Assembly (NCBI RefSeq): GCF_000426765.1
Contig: NZ_AUFZ01000005.1
Location: forward strand, 25,737 to 89,736
DNA from: Vibrio litoralis DSM 17657
GTDB lineage: Bacteria > Pseudomonadota > Gammaproteobacteria > Enterobacterales > Vibrionaceae
Length of the DNA stretch: 64,000 nucleotides
Direction: 5' to 3'
How positions within the stretch are numbered: position 1 is the stretch's first letter; each line of letters opens with the position of its first letter. Below, piece after piece: positions 43,807 through 53,302 of the stretch. The notes beneath the pieces are model-generated. The model was given only the letters and a program-made list of their open reading frames with translations, was not told the DNA's origin and made no database searches. Made by a program: the position numbers and the translations under genes.

Positions 43807-44817
43807 TTATAGCTCATCTACCGCAGCTTGAACGGCCGCTTGTGCTTTCTCATCTAGCCACTGAGACCAAATGTCTTTGTGCTTTAGCATGAACTCTTCC
43901 ATCGCCATGTCACCATCGGCCTGATTATCTTCCATCCAAGCAAGCATTTGGTTCATTTGCTTATTGGTATAAGCGCGTTGGTTTAAATACTTCATCGCCT
44001 CTGGAGCCCGGTTAGCAAAAGCTTCCGTGACTACCGTGTCTACTTTAGAGGGTGGCCACATGATTGGTTTTGGCGTTGCGCATTCAACTTGAGTAATACA
44101 CTCTTGGTAATGCTTGGCATCGGTGCCTTGGCCAAAGTCCACTTTTACCATTGGGTACTTACCTAATACCGAAGTTGGTGCCCAGTAGTAGCCAAACCAA
44201 GGTTGTTTTCTATCGTATGCTTTGGCAATGGTGGCCGCTAAAGCCGCGCCAGATCCCGGATCGACTTTCTCAAAGCCTGATTGATCAAGATGAAGTGCAT
44301 CAAAAATGTGTCCGGCTGAAATTTGGCAAGTCCAGCCTGCCGGGCAAGTATAAAACGCGGATTTGCTGTCATCTTCTGGGTGGGTAAATAATTCTGCATT
44401 AGCTTTTACCCCTTCAATGGTGGCTAAGCTTGGGTCTTTATCCACCATATATTGAGGAACCCAAAAACCTTCTTCACCACCATCCGATAAACTCTGCACC
44501 GCAAAGCGCAGACGTTTTTCTTTTACGCCGTTTTCTAATAGTTCTTTCGCTGAGTTACTCCACAGCTCGGGGGCAATATCCGGCTCGCCTTTTTCAACCA
44601 TAGAAGTGGTTGTCGGAACGGTGTCGCCGGGTACCAGTTCGACATCACAATCGTAGGCATTTTCTAATATGAATTTATCGACGTTGGCCATCAAAGTGGC
44701 GGAGCTCCAATTCATATCGGCAATCGAAATTGTACCGCATTCAGATGCCACGGCTGACAATGGGAAAGATGAAGCAAGCAAAAGAGAAGACAAACCTAAT
44801 AAATGTTTTTTCTGCAT
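43807..44817 (-). CDS. proX: Glycine betaine/proline-binding periplasmic protein (ProX-like)
   Basis: This 336-residue protein has a signal peptide (LGLSSLLLASSFPLSAVAS). Ligand-box segments are SIADMNWSSATLMANV, WSNSAKELLENG, and PWFGYYWAPTSVLGKY with Trp/Tyr for quaternary ammonium binding. Cys pairs (TCPAGWTC, ECITQVEC) suggest disulfides. It delivers betaine or choline to ProWV. Confidence 0.9.
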   Translation of the reverse strand: MQKKHLLGLSSLLLASSFPLSAVASECGTISIADMNWSSATLMANVDKFILENAYDCDVELVPGDTVPTTTSMVEKGEPDIAPELWSNSAKELLENGVKEKRLRFAVQSLSDGGEEGFWVPQYMVDKDPSLATIEGVKANAELFTHPEDDSKSAFYTCPAGWTCQISAGHIFDALHLDQSGFEKVDPGSGAALAATIAKAYDRKQPWFGYYWAPTSVLGKYPMVKVDFGQGTDAKHYQECITQVECATPKPIMWPPSKVDTVVTEAFANRAPEAMKYLNQRAYTNKQMNQMLAWMEDNQADGDMAMEEFMLKHKDIWSQWLDEKAQAAVQAAVDEL

Positions 44818-44964
44818 AAATATTTCCTTATATTTTTTATACCCTTCGAACTGAGGTGATAGCTCTTATTAATCCTACTGTAATCGTATAGAGAGTTAAC
44901 TATCCATGTATAAATAGTAGATATAAGACAAGGTTTTGCTGAATTTAATTAAAAATTAGGCAAT

Positions 44965-44992
44965 AAAAAAGCAGCTAAAAACTAGCTGCTTT
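44965..44992 (-). terminator. Intrinsic terminator of the formate dehydrogenase operon
   Basis: On the minus strand AAAGCAGCTA/TAGCTGCTTT with a 5-nt loop runs into a T tract, 22 bases past the stop of the cytochrome b subunit gene. Confidence 0.9.
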
Positions 44993-45013
44993 GATGATTA
45001 AGACTGGAAATGG

Positions 45014-46039
45014 TTAGACTTTGGGGTCTTCCACTTTGCCTTGAGCTTTCATTTCTTCATACCACAAATCATGATGTTCTTTAGCCCAAGTTTCATCCAC
45101 TTCACCTTTTACCATGCCCTCTAGAGCACCTTCCATACCGAATAAACCGATATAAATATGGAAGATAAAGCCACAGATAAGGATCAAGGCTGAGATCATG
45201 TGCGCTAAGTTAGATAGCTCCATATCTCGGCGTCCTTGACCAAACATCGGGAAATCTAAGATAAAGCCGGTGATTGCTGCCACAACCCCCATGAAAATAA
45301 GCATCCAGAAGATCAGTTTTTCACCGGCATTGGAAAATTCCGCTGATGGGTGAGATCCCTTATGCTTACCTACCATACCACCTAGCTTCAAACACCAATC
45401 AAGATCAATTTTCTTGAAGGTACTTTTACGCCACCACTTAATCAGTACGACAATCAGTAAAATAAAGAAAATAGGACCAATGTAGTTATGGTATTGCTTA
45501 GCAAAGTAGATGATATCTCCCCATGCTGCAGTTGAAATAACAGGCTTGAGGAAGTGTTTTCCCCATACCAATGTCATTCCTGAAAACGCTAGGCTTAAGA
45601 AAGTAAACGCCATTGACCAGTGCAGTGTCCGATCAATACGCGACCAACGTTTAATAGTGCGCCCTGTTCTAGGTTTACTCAGTTTTAATGGACCGACGAT
45701 AAAGTACGCCAGCGTAACCATAGCTAAACTGCCTAGTACTGCAATCGCACCTAATGGTGACATCCACTTTTCTTTTAATTTATACCAGGTCTCACTTGCG
45801 GTGCTGACTAAAACGCCATGCTCCATCGATTGAGAAGTGGTATAGCCTTCCTGACCATCTTTCACTTGCTGAAAAAACTCATCACCCGCTAGGCGAGTCA
45901 TTTCTTTTTCAGCCGTCGTAGCAGGCGCAACTCCGGTTTGTTTATTATCGTTGTCGTTAGCTAAAGTGGTAAAACTCAAGCACAACATCATCACTGTCAC
46001 CAAAGAGACAGCAAACGTCTTGAATGATTTCATAAACAT
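45014..46039 (-). CDS. Formate dehydrogenase cytochrome b subunit (gamma)
   Basis: This 341-residue protein has an N-terminal hydrophobic signal (AVSLVTVMMLCLSFTTLA), a periplasmic part, then four membrane helices of the FdnI/FdoI cytochrome b type with His ligands in RIDRTLHWSMAFTF, YHNYIGP and ICGFIFHIYIGL. It passes electrons from formate to quinone. GGAGA lies 6 bases before the ATG at 46039; the longer open frame reads into fdhB and is not real. Confidence 0.88.
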   Translation of the reverse strand: MFMKSFKTFAVSLVTVMMLCLSFTTLANDNDNKQTGVAPATTAEKEMTRLAGDEFFQQVKDGQEGYTTSQSMEHGVLVSTASETWYKLKEKWMSPLGAIAVLGSLAMVTLAYFIVGPLKLSKPRTGRTIKRWSRIDRTLHWSMAFTFLSLAFSGMTLVWGKHFLKPVISTAAWGDIIYFAKQYHNYIGPIFFILLIVVLIKWWRKSTFKKIDLDWCLKLGGMVGKHKGSHPSAEFSNAGEKLIFWMLIFMGVVAAITGFILDFPMFGQGRRDMELSNLAHMISALILICGFIFHIYIGLFGMEGALEGMVKGEVDETWAKEHHDLWYEEMKAQGKVEDPKV

Positions 46040-46049
46040 GACTATCTCC

Positions 46050-46703
46050 TTATTTGTGACTGCTTGGTTGTGATGCATCATGAGCAAGAGAGTCATCATA
46101 AACAACCCCAGTAACATTGCTGCGATCGTCTTTACCACCACGATCATGCACACGTTTTGCCATGACTTGAGCAATCTTATCTGCAGGACCGGCAATTAAT
46201 GCTTTGGTCGAGCAAAGAGATGCACACATTGGTAGCTTGCCTTCCGCAATACGGTTAGCACCATACTTTTCACGCTCTTCTTGTGAGCCTGCTTCCGTTT
46301 CAGGACCACCGGCACAGAAGGTACATTTATCCATTTTGCCACGTTCCGCAAAGGCACCATGTTGAATAAATTGTGGTGCGCCAAATGGACAGGCAAACAA
46401 GCAGTAACCACAACCAATACATAAGTCTTTATTGTGTAGAACAATATTGTCTTCTGTACGGTGGAAGCAGTCAGCAGGACAAACCGCCATACAAGGCGCA
46501 TCGTCACAATGCATACAAGCAACCGAGATAGACGCCTCGCCAACTTCACCATCATTAATGGTTACAACACGGCGACGTTGAATACCCCATTCAAGAGCAT
46601 CATCATTTTCGTTTTTACAGGCAGTGACACAACCATTACATTCAATGCAGCGTTCCGAGTCACATAAAAACTTCATTTTTGATTTTTTATCTGTCGTAGA
46701 CAT
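46050..46703 (-). CDS. Formate dehydrogenase iron-sulfur subunit (beta)
   Basis: This 217-residue protein carries four [4Fe-4S] sites: CIECNGCVTACK, CMHCDDAPCMAVCP, CIGCGYCLFACP and CTFC...CASLC. It links the molybdenum/tungsten subunit to the cytochrome b subunit. It has no signal of its own and is probably exported with the Tat-dependent alpha subunit. Confidence 0.92.
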   Translation of the reverse strand: MSTTDKKSKMKFLCDSERCIECNGCVTACKNENDDALEWGIQRRRVVTINDGEVGEASISVACMHCDDAPCMAVCPADCFHRTEDNIVLHNKDLCIGCGYCLFACPFGAPQFIQHGAFAERGKMDKCTFCAGGPETEAGSQEEREKYGANRIAEGKLPMCASLCSTKALIAGPADKIAQVMAKRVHDRGGKDDRSNVTGVVYDDSLAHDASQPSSHK

Positions 46704-46713
46704 AACCTACCCC

Positions 46714-49584
46714 TTACGCGTTTGAAGTGCTGGTGGCTTTGCTTATTTTGCAAAGCGTCACTTTGGTTTCTTGCATTTGAGTCACAGGGTCATAACCATA
46801 AGTGGTTGCCGTGTTTGCCGACTCGCCAATAATGTAAGGATCCGTGCCTTCTGGATACTTCTCGGTTAAATCTTTGCCTTGGAACTTGCCACCAAAGTGG
46901 AATGGGATAAAGGCTAAACCCGGTTGAACCCGGTTGGTCACCATGGCTTTAACTAAGATACGACCTTGCTCAGCGCCTTCAACCCAAACATCATCGCCAT
47001 CAGTAATACCATTGGCTTGTGCTTCTTGTGGGTTAATTTCCACAAACATTTCTTGCTGTAGCTCAGCCAACCAAGGATTAGAACGGGATTCTTCACCACC
47101 ACCTTCATACTCAACCAAACGGCCAGAGGTCAGAATAATTGGATACTCTTTCGAGTGGTCTTGATCTTGTATTGATTTATACAAAGTAGGCAGACGATAA
47201 ATTGCATCGTTATCTTCCCACGTTGGGTAGTCGGCAATCAGATCACGGCGTGGTGTATACAGTGGTTCACGGTGCAATGGCACGCGATCGGGGAACTGCC
47301 ATACAATCGTACGTGCTTTACCGTTACCAAATGGAATACAACCATGCTTAATTGCAACACGCTGAATACCACCCGATAGATCGGTCTTCCAGTTTTTACC
47401 TTCAGCAGCGGCTTTTTCTTCAGCAGTTAAATCATCCCACCAACCAAGTTGCTTCAATAGCTTATCGGTAAACTCAGGGAAACCATCTTCGATTTCACAG
47501 CCTTTCGAATAGCTGCCATCGGCCAACAGGCTCTTACCTTCAAACTCGACACCAAAGCGAGTACGGAAGTTACCGCCACCTTGCGCAACGGGTTTAGAGG
47601 TATCATAAAGAATATGAGTGCCTGGGTGTTTCATCTCTGGCGTGCCCCAACAAGGCCAAGGTAAACCGTACGTTTCCCCTTCAATGCCATCAGAGCTGGC
47701 AGAAAGATCTTCGTGGCTGAACAAGTGCCAGTTTTGTTGATGGAACTTCAAACGCTCAGGGCTTTGGCCTGTGTAACCAATTGTCCACATGCCGCGGTTG
47801 AATTCACGGGTGATATCTTCAATCACTGGCTGATTATTCTTGATTTCTACATTTCTAAATAACTCATCAGCAATGCCGAGCTTTTTAGAGAGTAGATACA
47901 TGATTTCATGATCAGGCTTGGATTCGAATAGAGGCTCAATCACTTGATCACGCCACTGAATCGAACGGTTTGAAGCGGTCACCGAACCATGGGTTTCGAA
48001 CTGAGTCGTTGCCGGTAGTAGATAAACACCGTCAGTACGATCATTAATCACCGCCGCAACCGTTGGATACGGATCGACAATCACCATCATATCCAGCTTT
48101 TGCATCGCTTTTGGCATTTCATGTCCACGGGTTTGCGAGTTCACCGCATGGCCCCAGTAGAACATGGCACGAATATTATCGTTTTGCTCAATGCGAGACT
48201 TATCTTCTAGAACACCATCTACCCAACGAGAAACAGGAATACCCATATTATTCATTGGTAGCTTGCCGTTGTATTTGCGTTGATCAAAACGGCCTTTTAG
48301 CCAGTTATAATCAATGCCCCATACTTTTGACCAATGCTGCCATGCGCCTTCAGATAAACCGTAGTAGCCCGGTAAATCGTGAGATAACACACCAAAGTCG
48401 GTTGCGCCTTGTACGTTATCGTGACCACGGAAGATATTCGCCCCGCCGCCAGATTTACCCATGTTGCCAAGTGCAAGTTCAAACACACAGTAAGCACGAG
48501 TATTGTTATTACCTGTTGTATGTTGAGTACCGCCCATACACCAAACCACACAACCCGGTTTATGATGAGATAAGGTTTTCGCCGCTTGGTAAACTTCCGC
48601 TTCAGGAATGCCTGTTACACGTTCAACTTCAGGTGGGCTCCACTGCGCGACTTCCTCACGGATCTCATCCATACCGAATACGCGTTGATGGATAAACTCT
48701 TTGTCTTCCCAACCGTTATTAAATACATGCCACAACATGCCCCAAATAAAGGCAACATCAGTACCTGGACGTAAAGGAACGTGTTGATCGGCTTTTGCAA
48801 CGGTGCGGGTTTTACGAGGATCCGCAACCACAATCTTACAACCACGTTCTTTGGCAATAAGAATGTGCTGCATCGCAACTGGGTGAGCTTCCGCAGGGTT
48901 TGAACCAATAAATAGAATCGACTTACAGTTATGCATGTCGTTAAATGAGTTGGTCATTGCGCCGTAGCCCCAAGTGTTAGCAACACCGGCTACTGTGGTT
49001 GAGTGACAAATGCGCGCTTGGTGATCAACGTTATTGGTGCCCCACATCGAGGCCATTTTGCGGAAGGTATAAGCTTGTTCGTTATTATGCTTAGCGGAAC
49101 CTAAGAAATACACTGAATCAGGGCCAGATTCTTGACGAATTTTTAATGCTTGGTTACCGATTTCTTCAATAGCGGTATCCCATGAAATTCGTTTCCACTT
49201 GCCGCCTTCCAACTTCATTGGATATTTTAAGCGGCGTTCTCCATGACCGTGTTCACGTAAGGCTGCGCCTTTAGCACAGTGACCACCGGCATTAAATGGG
49301 TGATCAAAAGCAGGCTCTTGACCTGTCCATACGCCATTTTGCACTTCTGCATAAATGCCACAACCTACCGAACAGTGAGAACAAATGGTTCTTTTCACTT
49401 CGGTTGGCGCTGAGCGGTCCACTTCTTGAGCTTCGGCTTTTTTCATAATGCTTGGGGCAAACATAGAGGCGCCCACAACCACACCACCGGCAGCGATACC
49501 GGTGTTTTTCATGAAATTACGACGGCTTAAACCGAGTTGGTTCTCGCTTTTCGAGACGCTATTAGAGCGCTTTGTCAGTTTCAT
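46714..49584 (-). CDS. Formate dehydrogenase alpha subunit, Cys-containing, Tat-exported
   Basis: This 956-residue catalytic subunit oxidises formate to CO2 at a bis-MGD Mo or W centre. The Tat signal SRRNFMKNTGIAAGG is followed by the [4Fe-4S] motif CSHCSVGCG. The metal ligand lies in QARICHSTTVAGVANTWGYG and is Cys (tgt), not selenocysteine, so no stop readthrough is needed. C-terminal molybdopterin dinucleotide-binding region: ILTSGRLVEYEGGGEESRSN. It is first of the three structural genes. Confidence 0.94.
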   Translation of the reverse strand: MKLTKRSNSVSKSENQLGLSRRNFMKNTGIAAGGVVVGASMFAPSIMKKAEAQEVDRSAPTEVKRTICSHCSVGCGIYAEVQNGVWTGQEPAFDHPFNAGGHCAKGAALREHGHGERRLKYPMKLEGGKWKRISWDTAIEEIGNQALKIRQESGPDSVYFLGSAKHNNEQAYTFRKMASMWGTNNVDHQARICHSTTVAGVANTWGYGAMTNSFNDMHNCKSILFIGSNPAEAHPVAMQHILIAKERGCKIVVADPRKTRTVAKADQHVPLRPGTDVAFIWGMLWHVFNNGWEDKEFIHQRVFGMDEIREEVAQWSPPEVERVTGIPEAEVYQAAKTLSHHKPGCVVWCMGGTQHTTGNNNTRAYCVFELALGNMGKSGGGANIFRGHDNVQGATDFGVLSHDLPGYYGLSEGAWQHWSKVWGIDYNWLKGRFDQRKYNGKLPMNNMGIPVSRWVDGVLEDKSRIEQNDNIRAMFYWGHAVNSQTRGHEMPKAMQKLDMMVIVDPYPTVAAVINDRTDGVYLLPATTQFETHGSVTASNRSIQWRDQVIEPLFESKPDHEIMYLLSKKLGIADELFRNVEIKNNQPVIEDITREFNRGMWTIGYTGQSPERLKFHQQNWHLFSHEDLSASSDGIEGETYGLPWPCWGTPEMKHPGTHILYDTSKPVAQGGGNFRTRFGVEFEGKSLLADGSYSKGCEIEDGFPEFTDKLLKQLGWWDDLTAEEKAAAEGKNWKTDLSGGIQRVAIKHGCIPFGNGKARTIVWQFPDRVPLHREPLYTPRRDLIADYPTWEDNDAIYRLPTLYKSIQDQDHSKEYPIILTSGRLVEYEGGGEESRSNPWLAELQQEMFVEINPQEAQANGITDGDDVWVEGAEQGRILVKAMVTNRVQPGLAFIPFHFGGKFQGKDLTEKYPEGTDPYIIGESANTATTYGYDPVTQMQETKVTLCKISKATSTSNA

Positions 49585-49595
49585 TATCGCTACTC

Positions 49596-49814
49596 CTATA
49601 GAGAATCGAAATAATCACGAATATGTTGCGTTTCGTGATAGCCCTTTTTTAATTTTGGCTGCTCATTATTTTGAGGCTTTTCTGCAGCAGATACTTGCGT
49701 TGAAATACCGGCTGCCACTACACCACCTACAACCGCGGCAGTAGTGATTCCCTTGAGTAAATCTCGTCGACTTTCGTTGACGCTCTCTTTATTTAGAGAT
49801 GTTGTCGTTTTCAT
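49596..49814 (-). CDS. Small Tat-signal protein of the formate dehydrogenase operon
   Basis: This 72-residue protein has the twin-arginine motif SRRDLLKG and a hydrophobic stretch (AAVVGGVVAAGISTQVSA). Its short polar end KKGYHETQHIRDYFDSL is the pattern of small Tat-targeted proteins next to fdh genes. Probably an accessory factor or small subunit; function unproven. It leads the operon, 11 bases before the alpha subunit gene. Confidence 0.82.
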   Translation of the reverse strand: MKTTTSLNKESVNESRRDLLKGITTAAVVGGVVAAGISTQVSAAEKPQNNEQPKLKKGYHETQHIRDYFDSL

Positions 49815-49829
49815 ACATTGCTCCTTACA

Positions 49830-49991
49830 ATACCAACCGCATGAATTAGCTGATCATTCTTGCTTGCTAAAACTCTCGATAACTGCGTTATAAATTTTGA
49901 TTGTAGGGAAACTACTTATCGAAAATTTATGCCTTGTTCTCAAGATTTTTTTCTACGCAATTTCTGCTCATCTAACTCATTTGATTGGTAT
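49830..49991. repeat. 162-bp MITE-like palindromic element, copy B
   Basis: The ends ATACCAACCgcatgaatta and catttGATTGGTAT mirror copy A (43600-43761). Internal blocks such as TGATCAT.CTTGCTTG, CTCGATAACT and ATCGAAAATTT are shared. It lies in the fdh operon leader. Confidence 0.88.
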
Positions 49992-50116
49992 AACCGTGTA
50001 TCCGGTTATCGGAAACCATTGTTAAATAAGCGATTTGATGAATAGATTCACCGAATCGCTTATGACGCAGATTTAAATTGCACTTAAAAGCAATTAAGGT
50101 CCATGGTTGAACCTGA

Positions 50117-50150
50117 AAGATCCCCCAAGCCTTTATTCTTGAGGGATCTT
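50117..50150 (-). terminator. Hairpin downstream of the TorD-like chaperone gene
   Basis: AAGATCCCcCAAG pairs with CTTGaGGGATCTT. It lies 6 bases past the minus-strand stop. The T run is weak. Confidence 0.6.
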
Positions 50151-50155
50151 CATTC

Positions 50156-50812
50156 TTATTGCAGACGAGTGATTTCTATTTCGCCTGACGATAATTTTTC
50201 GGTATATCGTGCTTGTTCGATTAAGCCAAAGTGGCGCAGTACCCGTGAAACCGGTAAATAAAACTGAGCCGATTCAGCCTTCTCAATTTCATTACAAAAT
50301 GAGATAAACCACGGGCGAATATGAGCATTAAAGAACTGTTGCTGAGAATCGAACTCTTCAAATTGCAACATAGACATCACTTCTAACAGCGCAGAAATAC
50401 TGTCTTCTGGCTCGCGAATATCTTCTTGTCTTTCAAAGCCAAACCGTTTGAGATCTTGGCGAATCGCAACCAGTGGTTTTTCCATTAAGGTGCCCGCAAT
50501 GTGCCATGAACTAAATGGCACTACTTCACCGCAGCCAATACCAATAAATAAATCTTGGTATTCATCAGTCACTTGTACTGGGTTTGTCACTAATGCGGCT
50601 TCTTTTAATTTAAACCACGCATTCGAGATGGCATGGTGTTCACAAGGTTCGACGTCTAATTCTCTTAGCCACTGTAGAACTTCTGGTGATGGCGATTCAC
50701 GGAATAAACATGCCAGTAAACCATAAATCTCCGCTGTCACCTGCTCTTGTTCATCACTTTCTTGTTGATCAATAAGGTCTTGCTGAGCAATATTTTGATT
50801 CGACTGTGACAT
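50156..50812 (-). CDS. TorD-family molecular chaperone for formate dehydrogenase
   Basis: This 218-residue all-helical protein has the family pattern EIYGLLACLFRESPSPEVLQWL, EYQDLFIGIGCGEVVPFSSW and a terminal helical part. TorD-like chaperones bind the twin-arginine signal of molybdoenzymes and hold them for cofactor insertion. The neighbouring Tat-dependent FdhA is the obvious client. It follows the ferredoxin gene by two bases. Confidence 0.85.
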   Translation of the reverse strand: MSQSNQNIAQQDLIDQQESDEQEQVTAEIYGLLACLFRESPSPEVLQWLRELDVEPCEHHAISNAWFKLKEAALVTNPVQVTDEYQDLFIGIGCGEVVPFSSWHIAGTLMEKPLVAIRQDLKRFGFERQEDIREPEDSISALLEVMSMLQFEEFDSQQQFFNAHIRPWFISFCNEIEKAESAQFYLPVSRVLRHFGLIEQARYTEKLSSGEIEITRLQ

Positions 50813-50814
50813 AG

Positions 50815-52509
50815 TTAAATATCCAATTGTTTTGCAGGGTTAGCGGTAAGGTCTGAGAACAAATCACGCACACGACAATCTTCACACATCGCAATACGAC
50901 GCAGTTTCTCTTCATTGGCAAAATGAGAGTGACCGCGTAACTTATCTTGCAGCATTTCGATCATTGAAGCGGGTGCAAATGGCTTACCACAACTTAGACA
51001 ATGCGCCGCTGGCTCTTGATGCAGAGTAATATCTTGTGTGCGCTGTTGCTTATCCCAGTTAAACCTAGGCTCTAAGCTAATCACTTTTTCTGGGCAGGCG
51101 CTTTCGCATAATCCGCACTGAACACAGTCTTGCTCGGTAAATAACAACGCCGGACTATCACCTTTGGCATGTAAAGCACGCGTTGGACAAACCGACACAC
51201 AACTCATACATAACGTGCAGTTATCAGAATAACAATTCACGCTACCAAAAGGCGCACCACTCGGTACTGGCGCAATATTATTGGTCACTAGGTTGGCATC
51301 TGGCGTGTAGTGTTCGGCCAGTAAATCTAAAGCATTGAACAAACGATCACGCTTCATACCTGATTGAATATTGCTTGTGGTGATCGCCAGAGGTTGCTGA
51401 ATTAATGCTGGCGTGCTGTGACGTAGATCTTCCATGTAAAGAATATCGATACGTTGCTTTTCTAGCCCTAGTTGAGCCAGTAAGGTTTGTGCAATGTCAA
51501 CCTCGCTTTCTAATACACGAATAATGGTCGCGGGCATGTGCCTACTCGCAGCAAACATCACCTGACAGGCACCGTGAATCAGCGCACTGAACCAGGTATC
51601 AATTCCGACGCTTGGCAACTCATCTAAAGTGATTGGAATAACATTGTCAGGTAGCATGCCTAACATCATTAGGTTGTATTTTTCATGCCGAGAACTGCAA
51701 AACATCACAATTGGCGTTTCGCCACCTTCTGCAAAGTACTTGGCTAACACTCGTTCAATAAAGGTTTGAGTTTCTGTTGGCTCCGGCAGTGCGTAACTGA
51801 TGGCTTCTGTCGGACAAGATGTCGCACAAGTACCAACGCCTTGGCAAAGGTATGGATTAATTTCGATTTTATGACCGGTTTTCTCGCTACCTTGACTGGT
51901 TAGGGCCCCTGCAGGACAAGCATCAATGCAACGAGTGCACCCTTTCACACCACGCGAACTATGGGCACATAATTGGGTGTTCAAGCGGAAAAATTTTGGT
52001 TTATCAAAGGTGCCGATAAGATCTGGAATGGCTTCTAGTGATTCATCAAGGGTTGGATAACCACGGCCACTTGGGTAGTAACCTGGAACCGGGACTTCTT
52101 CCTGCATGATGCCATCAGAGGTTAAGTCTAAAACCACATCGAAATGGTCTTCACCAGTCACCGCTCGTGCTAAATTATGTGAAACACCAGAGCGAATAAT
52201 ACCAACATCAAAATGACCGAGAAAACCAGAAATCGTCACTTGTTGAGAAAAGAAGCACTGGGTAGAAGGGATGATCGTTGAGGTTTGAGTCTCAGCGCCA
52301 ACAATTAACGCCGTCACAGAATTCATCGTATCAAAATGACTAAATACGGCTTCCACTTCTTGTAGATCCCCAACAATAAGTAGGTTGCCACGAGACTCGT
52401 AGCTCACGGTTGGCGGGATCAAGTTTTTTAGCTCGACTGTATTTTCCAAGGCAAAATCGCGAGCTGTACCGTTTGTTGTGGCACTTTGTTGTAAAAATGA
52501 CGTTAACAT
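50815..52509 (-). CDS. Multi-cluster 4Fe-4S protein of the formate dehydrogenase locus
   Basis: This 564-residue protein has at least four ferredoxin-like sites: GCTRCIDACPAGAL, GVGTCATSCPTEAI, CTLCMSCVSVCPTRAL and CVQCGLCESACPEKVI. It also has CxxC pairs near the end (CLSCGK, CEDC). The middle (about 250-400) resembles a hydrogenase/heterodisulfide-type delta domain (IVMFCSSRHEK). It probably relays electrons or assists FdhA maturation. First gene of the minus-strand group that includes torD. FNR-like and Fur-like sites lie upstream. Confidence 0.82.
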   Translation of the reverse strand: MLTSFLQQSATTNGTARDFALENTVELKNLIPPTVSYESRGNLLIVGDLQEVEAVFSHFDTMNSVTALIVGAETQTSTIIPSTQCFFSQQVTISGFLGHFDVGIIRSGVSHNLARAVTGEDHFDVVLDLTSDGIMQEEVPVPGYYPSGRGYPTLDESLEAIPDLIGTFDKPKFFRLNTQLCAHSSRGVKGCTRCIDACPAGALTSQGSEKTGHKIEINPYLCQGVGTCATSCPTEAISYALPEPTETQTFIERVLAKYFAEGGETPIVMFCSSRHEKYNLMMLGMLPDNVIPITLDELPSVGIDTWFSALIHGACQVMFAASRHMPATIIRVLESEVDIAQTLLAQLGLEKQRIDILYMEDLRHSTPALIQQPLAITTSNIQSGMKRDRLFNALDLLAEHYTPDANLVTNNIAPVPSGAPFGSVNCYSDNCTLCMSCVSVCPTRALHAKGDSPALLFTEQDCVQCGLCESACPEKVISLEPRFNWDKQQRTQDITLHQEPAAHCLSCGKPFAPASMIEMLQDKLRGHSHFANEEKLRRIAMCEDCRVRDLFSDLTANPAKQLDI

Positions 52510-52524
52510 TGCTCTTCTTCTATT

Positions 52525-52538
52525 TTAATTAAGATCAA
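52525..52538. promoter_or_regulatory. FNR-like box upstream of the 4Fe-4S protein gene
   Basis: TTAATTAAGATCAA matches TTGAT-N4-ATCAA at nine of ten positions, 15 bases before the gene start. It is close to the start, so repression or a fortuitous match are both possible. Confidence 0.4.
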
Positions 52539-52628
52539 CTTAGGTACAAACGTACAATTATACCCTTTTTAATTGTATGGCTATAAGCGAAATGACTCAT
52601 TATTTGAAATAAAGCGTATTTATATCAG

Positions 52629-52647
52629 TTAGATGAGAATCATTATC
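52629..52647. promoter_or_regulatory. Fur-box-like sequence
   Basis: TTAGATGAGAATCATTATC matches the 19-bp Fur consensus GATAATGATAATCATTATC at about 14 positions, with the right half perfect. It lies about 120 bases upstream of the iron-rich ferredoxin gene, where iron control would make sense. Confidence 0.4.
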
Positions 52648-52714
52648 TTTTATTCACACTTAATGTAAGTGATTAGTAAAAGCTTAGACTAAATACGGAT
52701 ATTACAAGTCAGTA

Positions 52715-53302
52715 TCATCCTGATTTTTTATTGCTCTCATCCATCGCCGCTTTAACTGCGAGCTCTTTTTCTTTCGTTTCAAAAGACTCAGGCTCACCCC
52801 GTACCAGCTCTGGATTTTCATTTTCAACGTGAGTGACTTCCAGATCTTCATCCTCTTCGAACACTTCCTCGACACGCTTGTGCCAACTGCGCAAAGTATC
52901 TGCGACCTCTTTAGGTAGGTTTTTTACTTTGGTGTAATCCATGTTGTAGCTATCAAGTGGATCGATGCCGGAAAACTCATCAGAGTGAAATAGCGCACGA
53001 AGTTGCTGTTGTTTTTCCTGTTTTGAAAAACCATCAACAAAGACATGGGCGATAGTCGTCAGTGGTAAATCTTGAGTGGCTTGCTCTTCACTCTCAGCAT
53101 TTTGAGAAGCCAGCTCGTTCGGCTGCTGATTAGTAGAATTCGAATCTGATTCAAGCTCGCAAATGGTTTCAACATTCGAATTAGCATCGGTCGAATCTAG
53201 AGCATCATCTGACTGCGCTGTGAGTGGTGCGCCTAGATCCTGAGTTTCGTCCAAGCTTTCATTCTTTTTGGTTAACCAACGCTGAAATCGATTAGTTGCC
53301 AT
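52715..53302 (-). CDS. DUF3306-like acidic protein of the formate dehydrogenase locus
   Basis: This 195-residue product is strongly acidic and starts MATNRFQRWLTKKNE. A low-complexity middle is followed by LRALFHSDEFSGIDPLDSYN and a Glu-rich end. The pattern fits DUF3306, a family found only near formate dehydrogenase genes. Function unknown, possibly maturation. It overlaps the DUF3305-like gene by 11 bases. Confidence 0.75.
   Translation of the reverse strand: MATNRFQRWLTKKNESLDETQDLGAPLTAQSDDALDSTDANSNVETICELESDSNSTNQQPNELASQNAESEEQATQDLPLTTIAHVFVDGFSKQEKQQQLRALFHSDEFSGIDPLDSYNMDYTKVKNLPKEVADTLRSWHKRVEEVFEEDEDLEVTHVENENPELVRGEPESFETKEKELAVKAAMDESNKKSG

Noticed and set aside
46040..46195. 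N-terminal extension of the cytochrome b subunit frame
   Set aside because: It overlaps the fdhB reading frame and a proper ribosome site exists at 46039.
48063..48695. 210-codon frame antisense to the formate dehydrogenase alpha subunit
   Set aside because: It is a shadow of a strongly coding gene, rich in His, Tyr and Arg from reversed codons; no start signal.
49000..49025. Possible selenocysteine site in the alpha subunit
   Set aside because: The metal-ligand codon is an ordinary Cys codon and no in-frame TGA is present.
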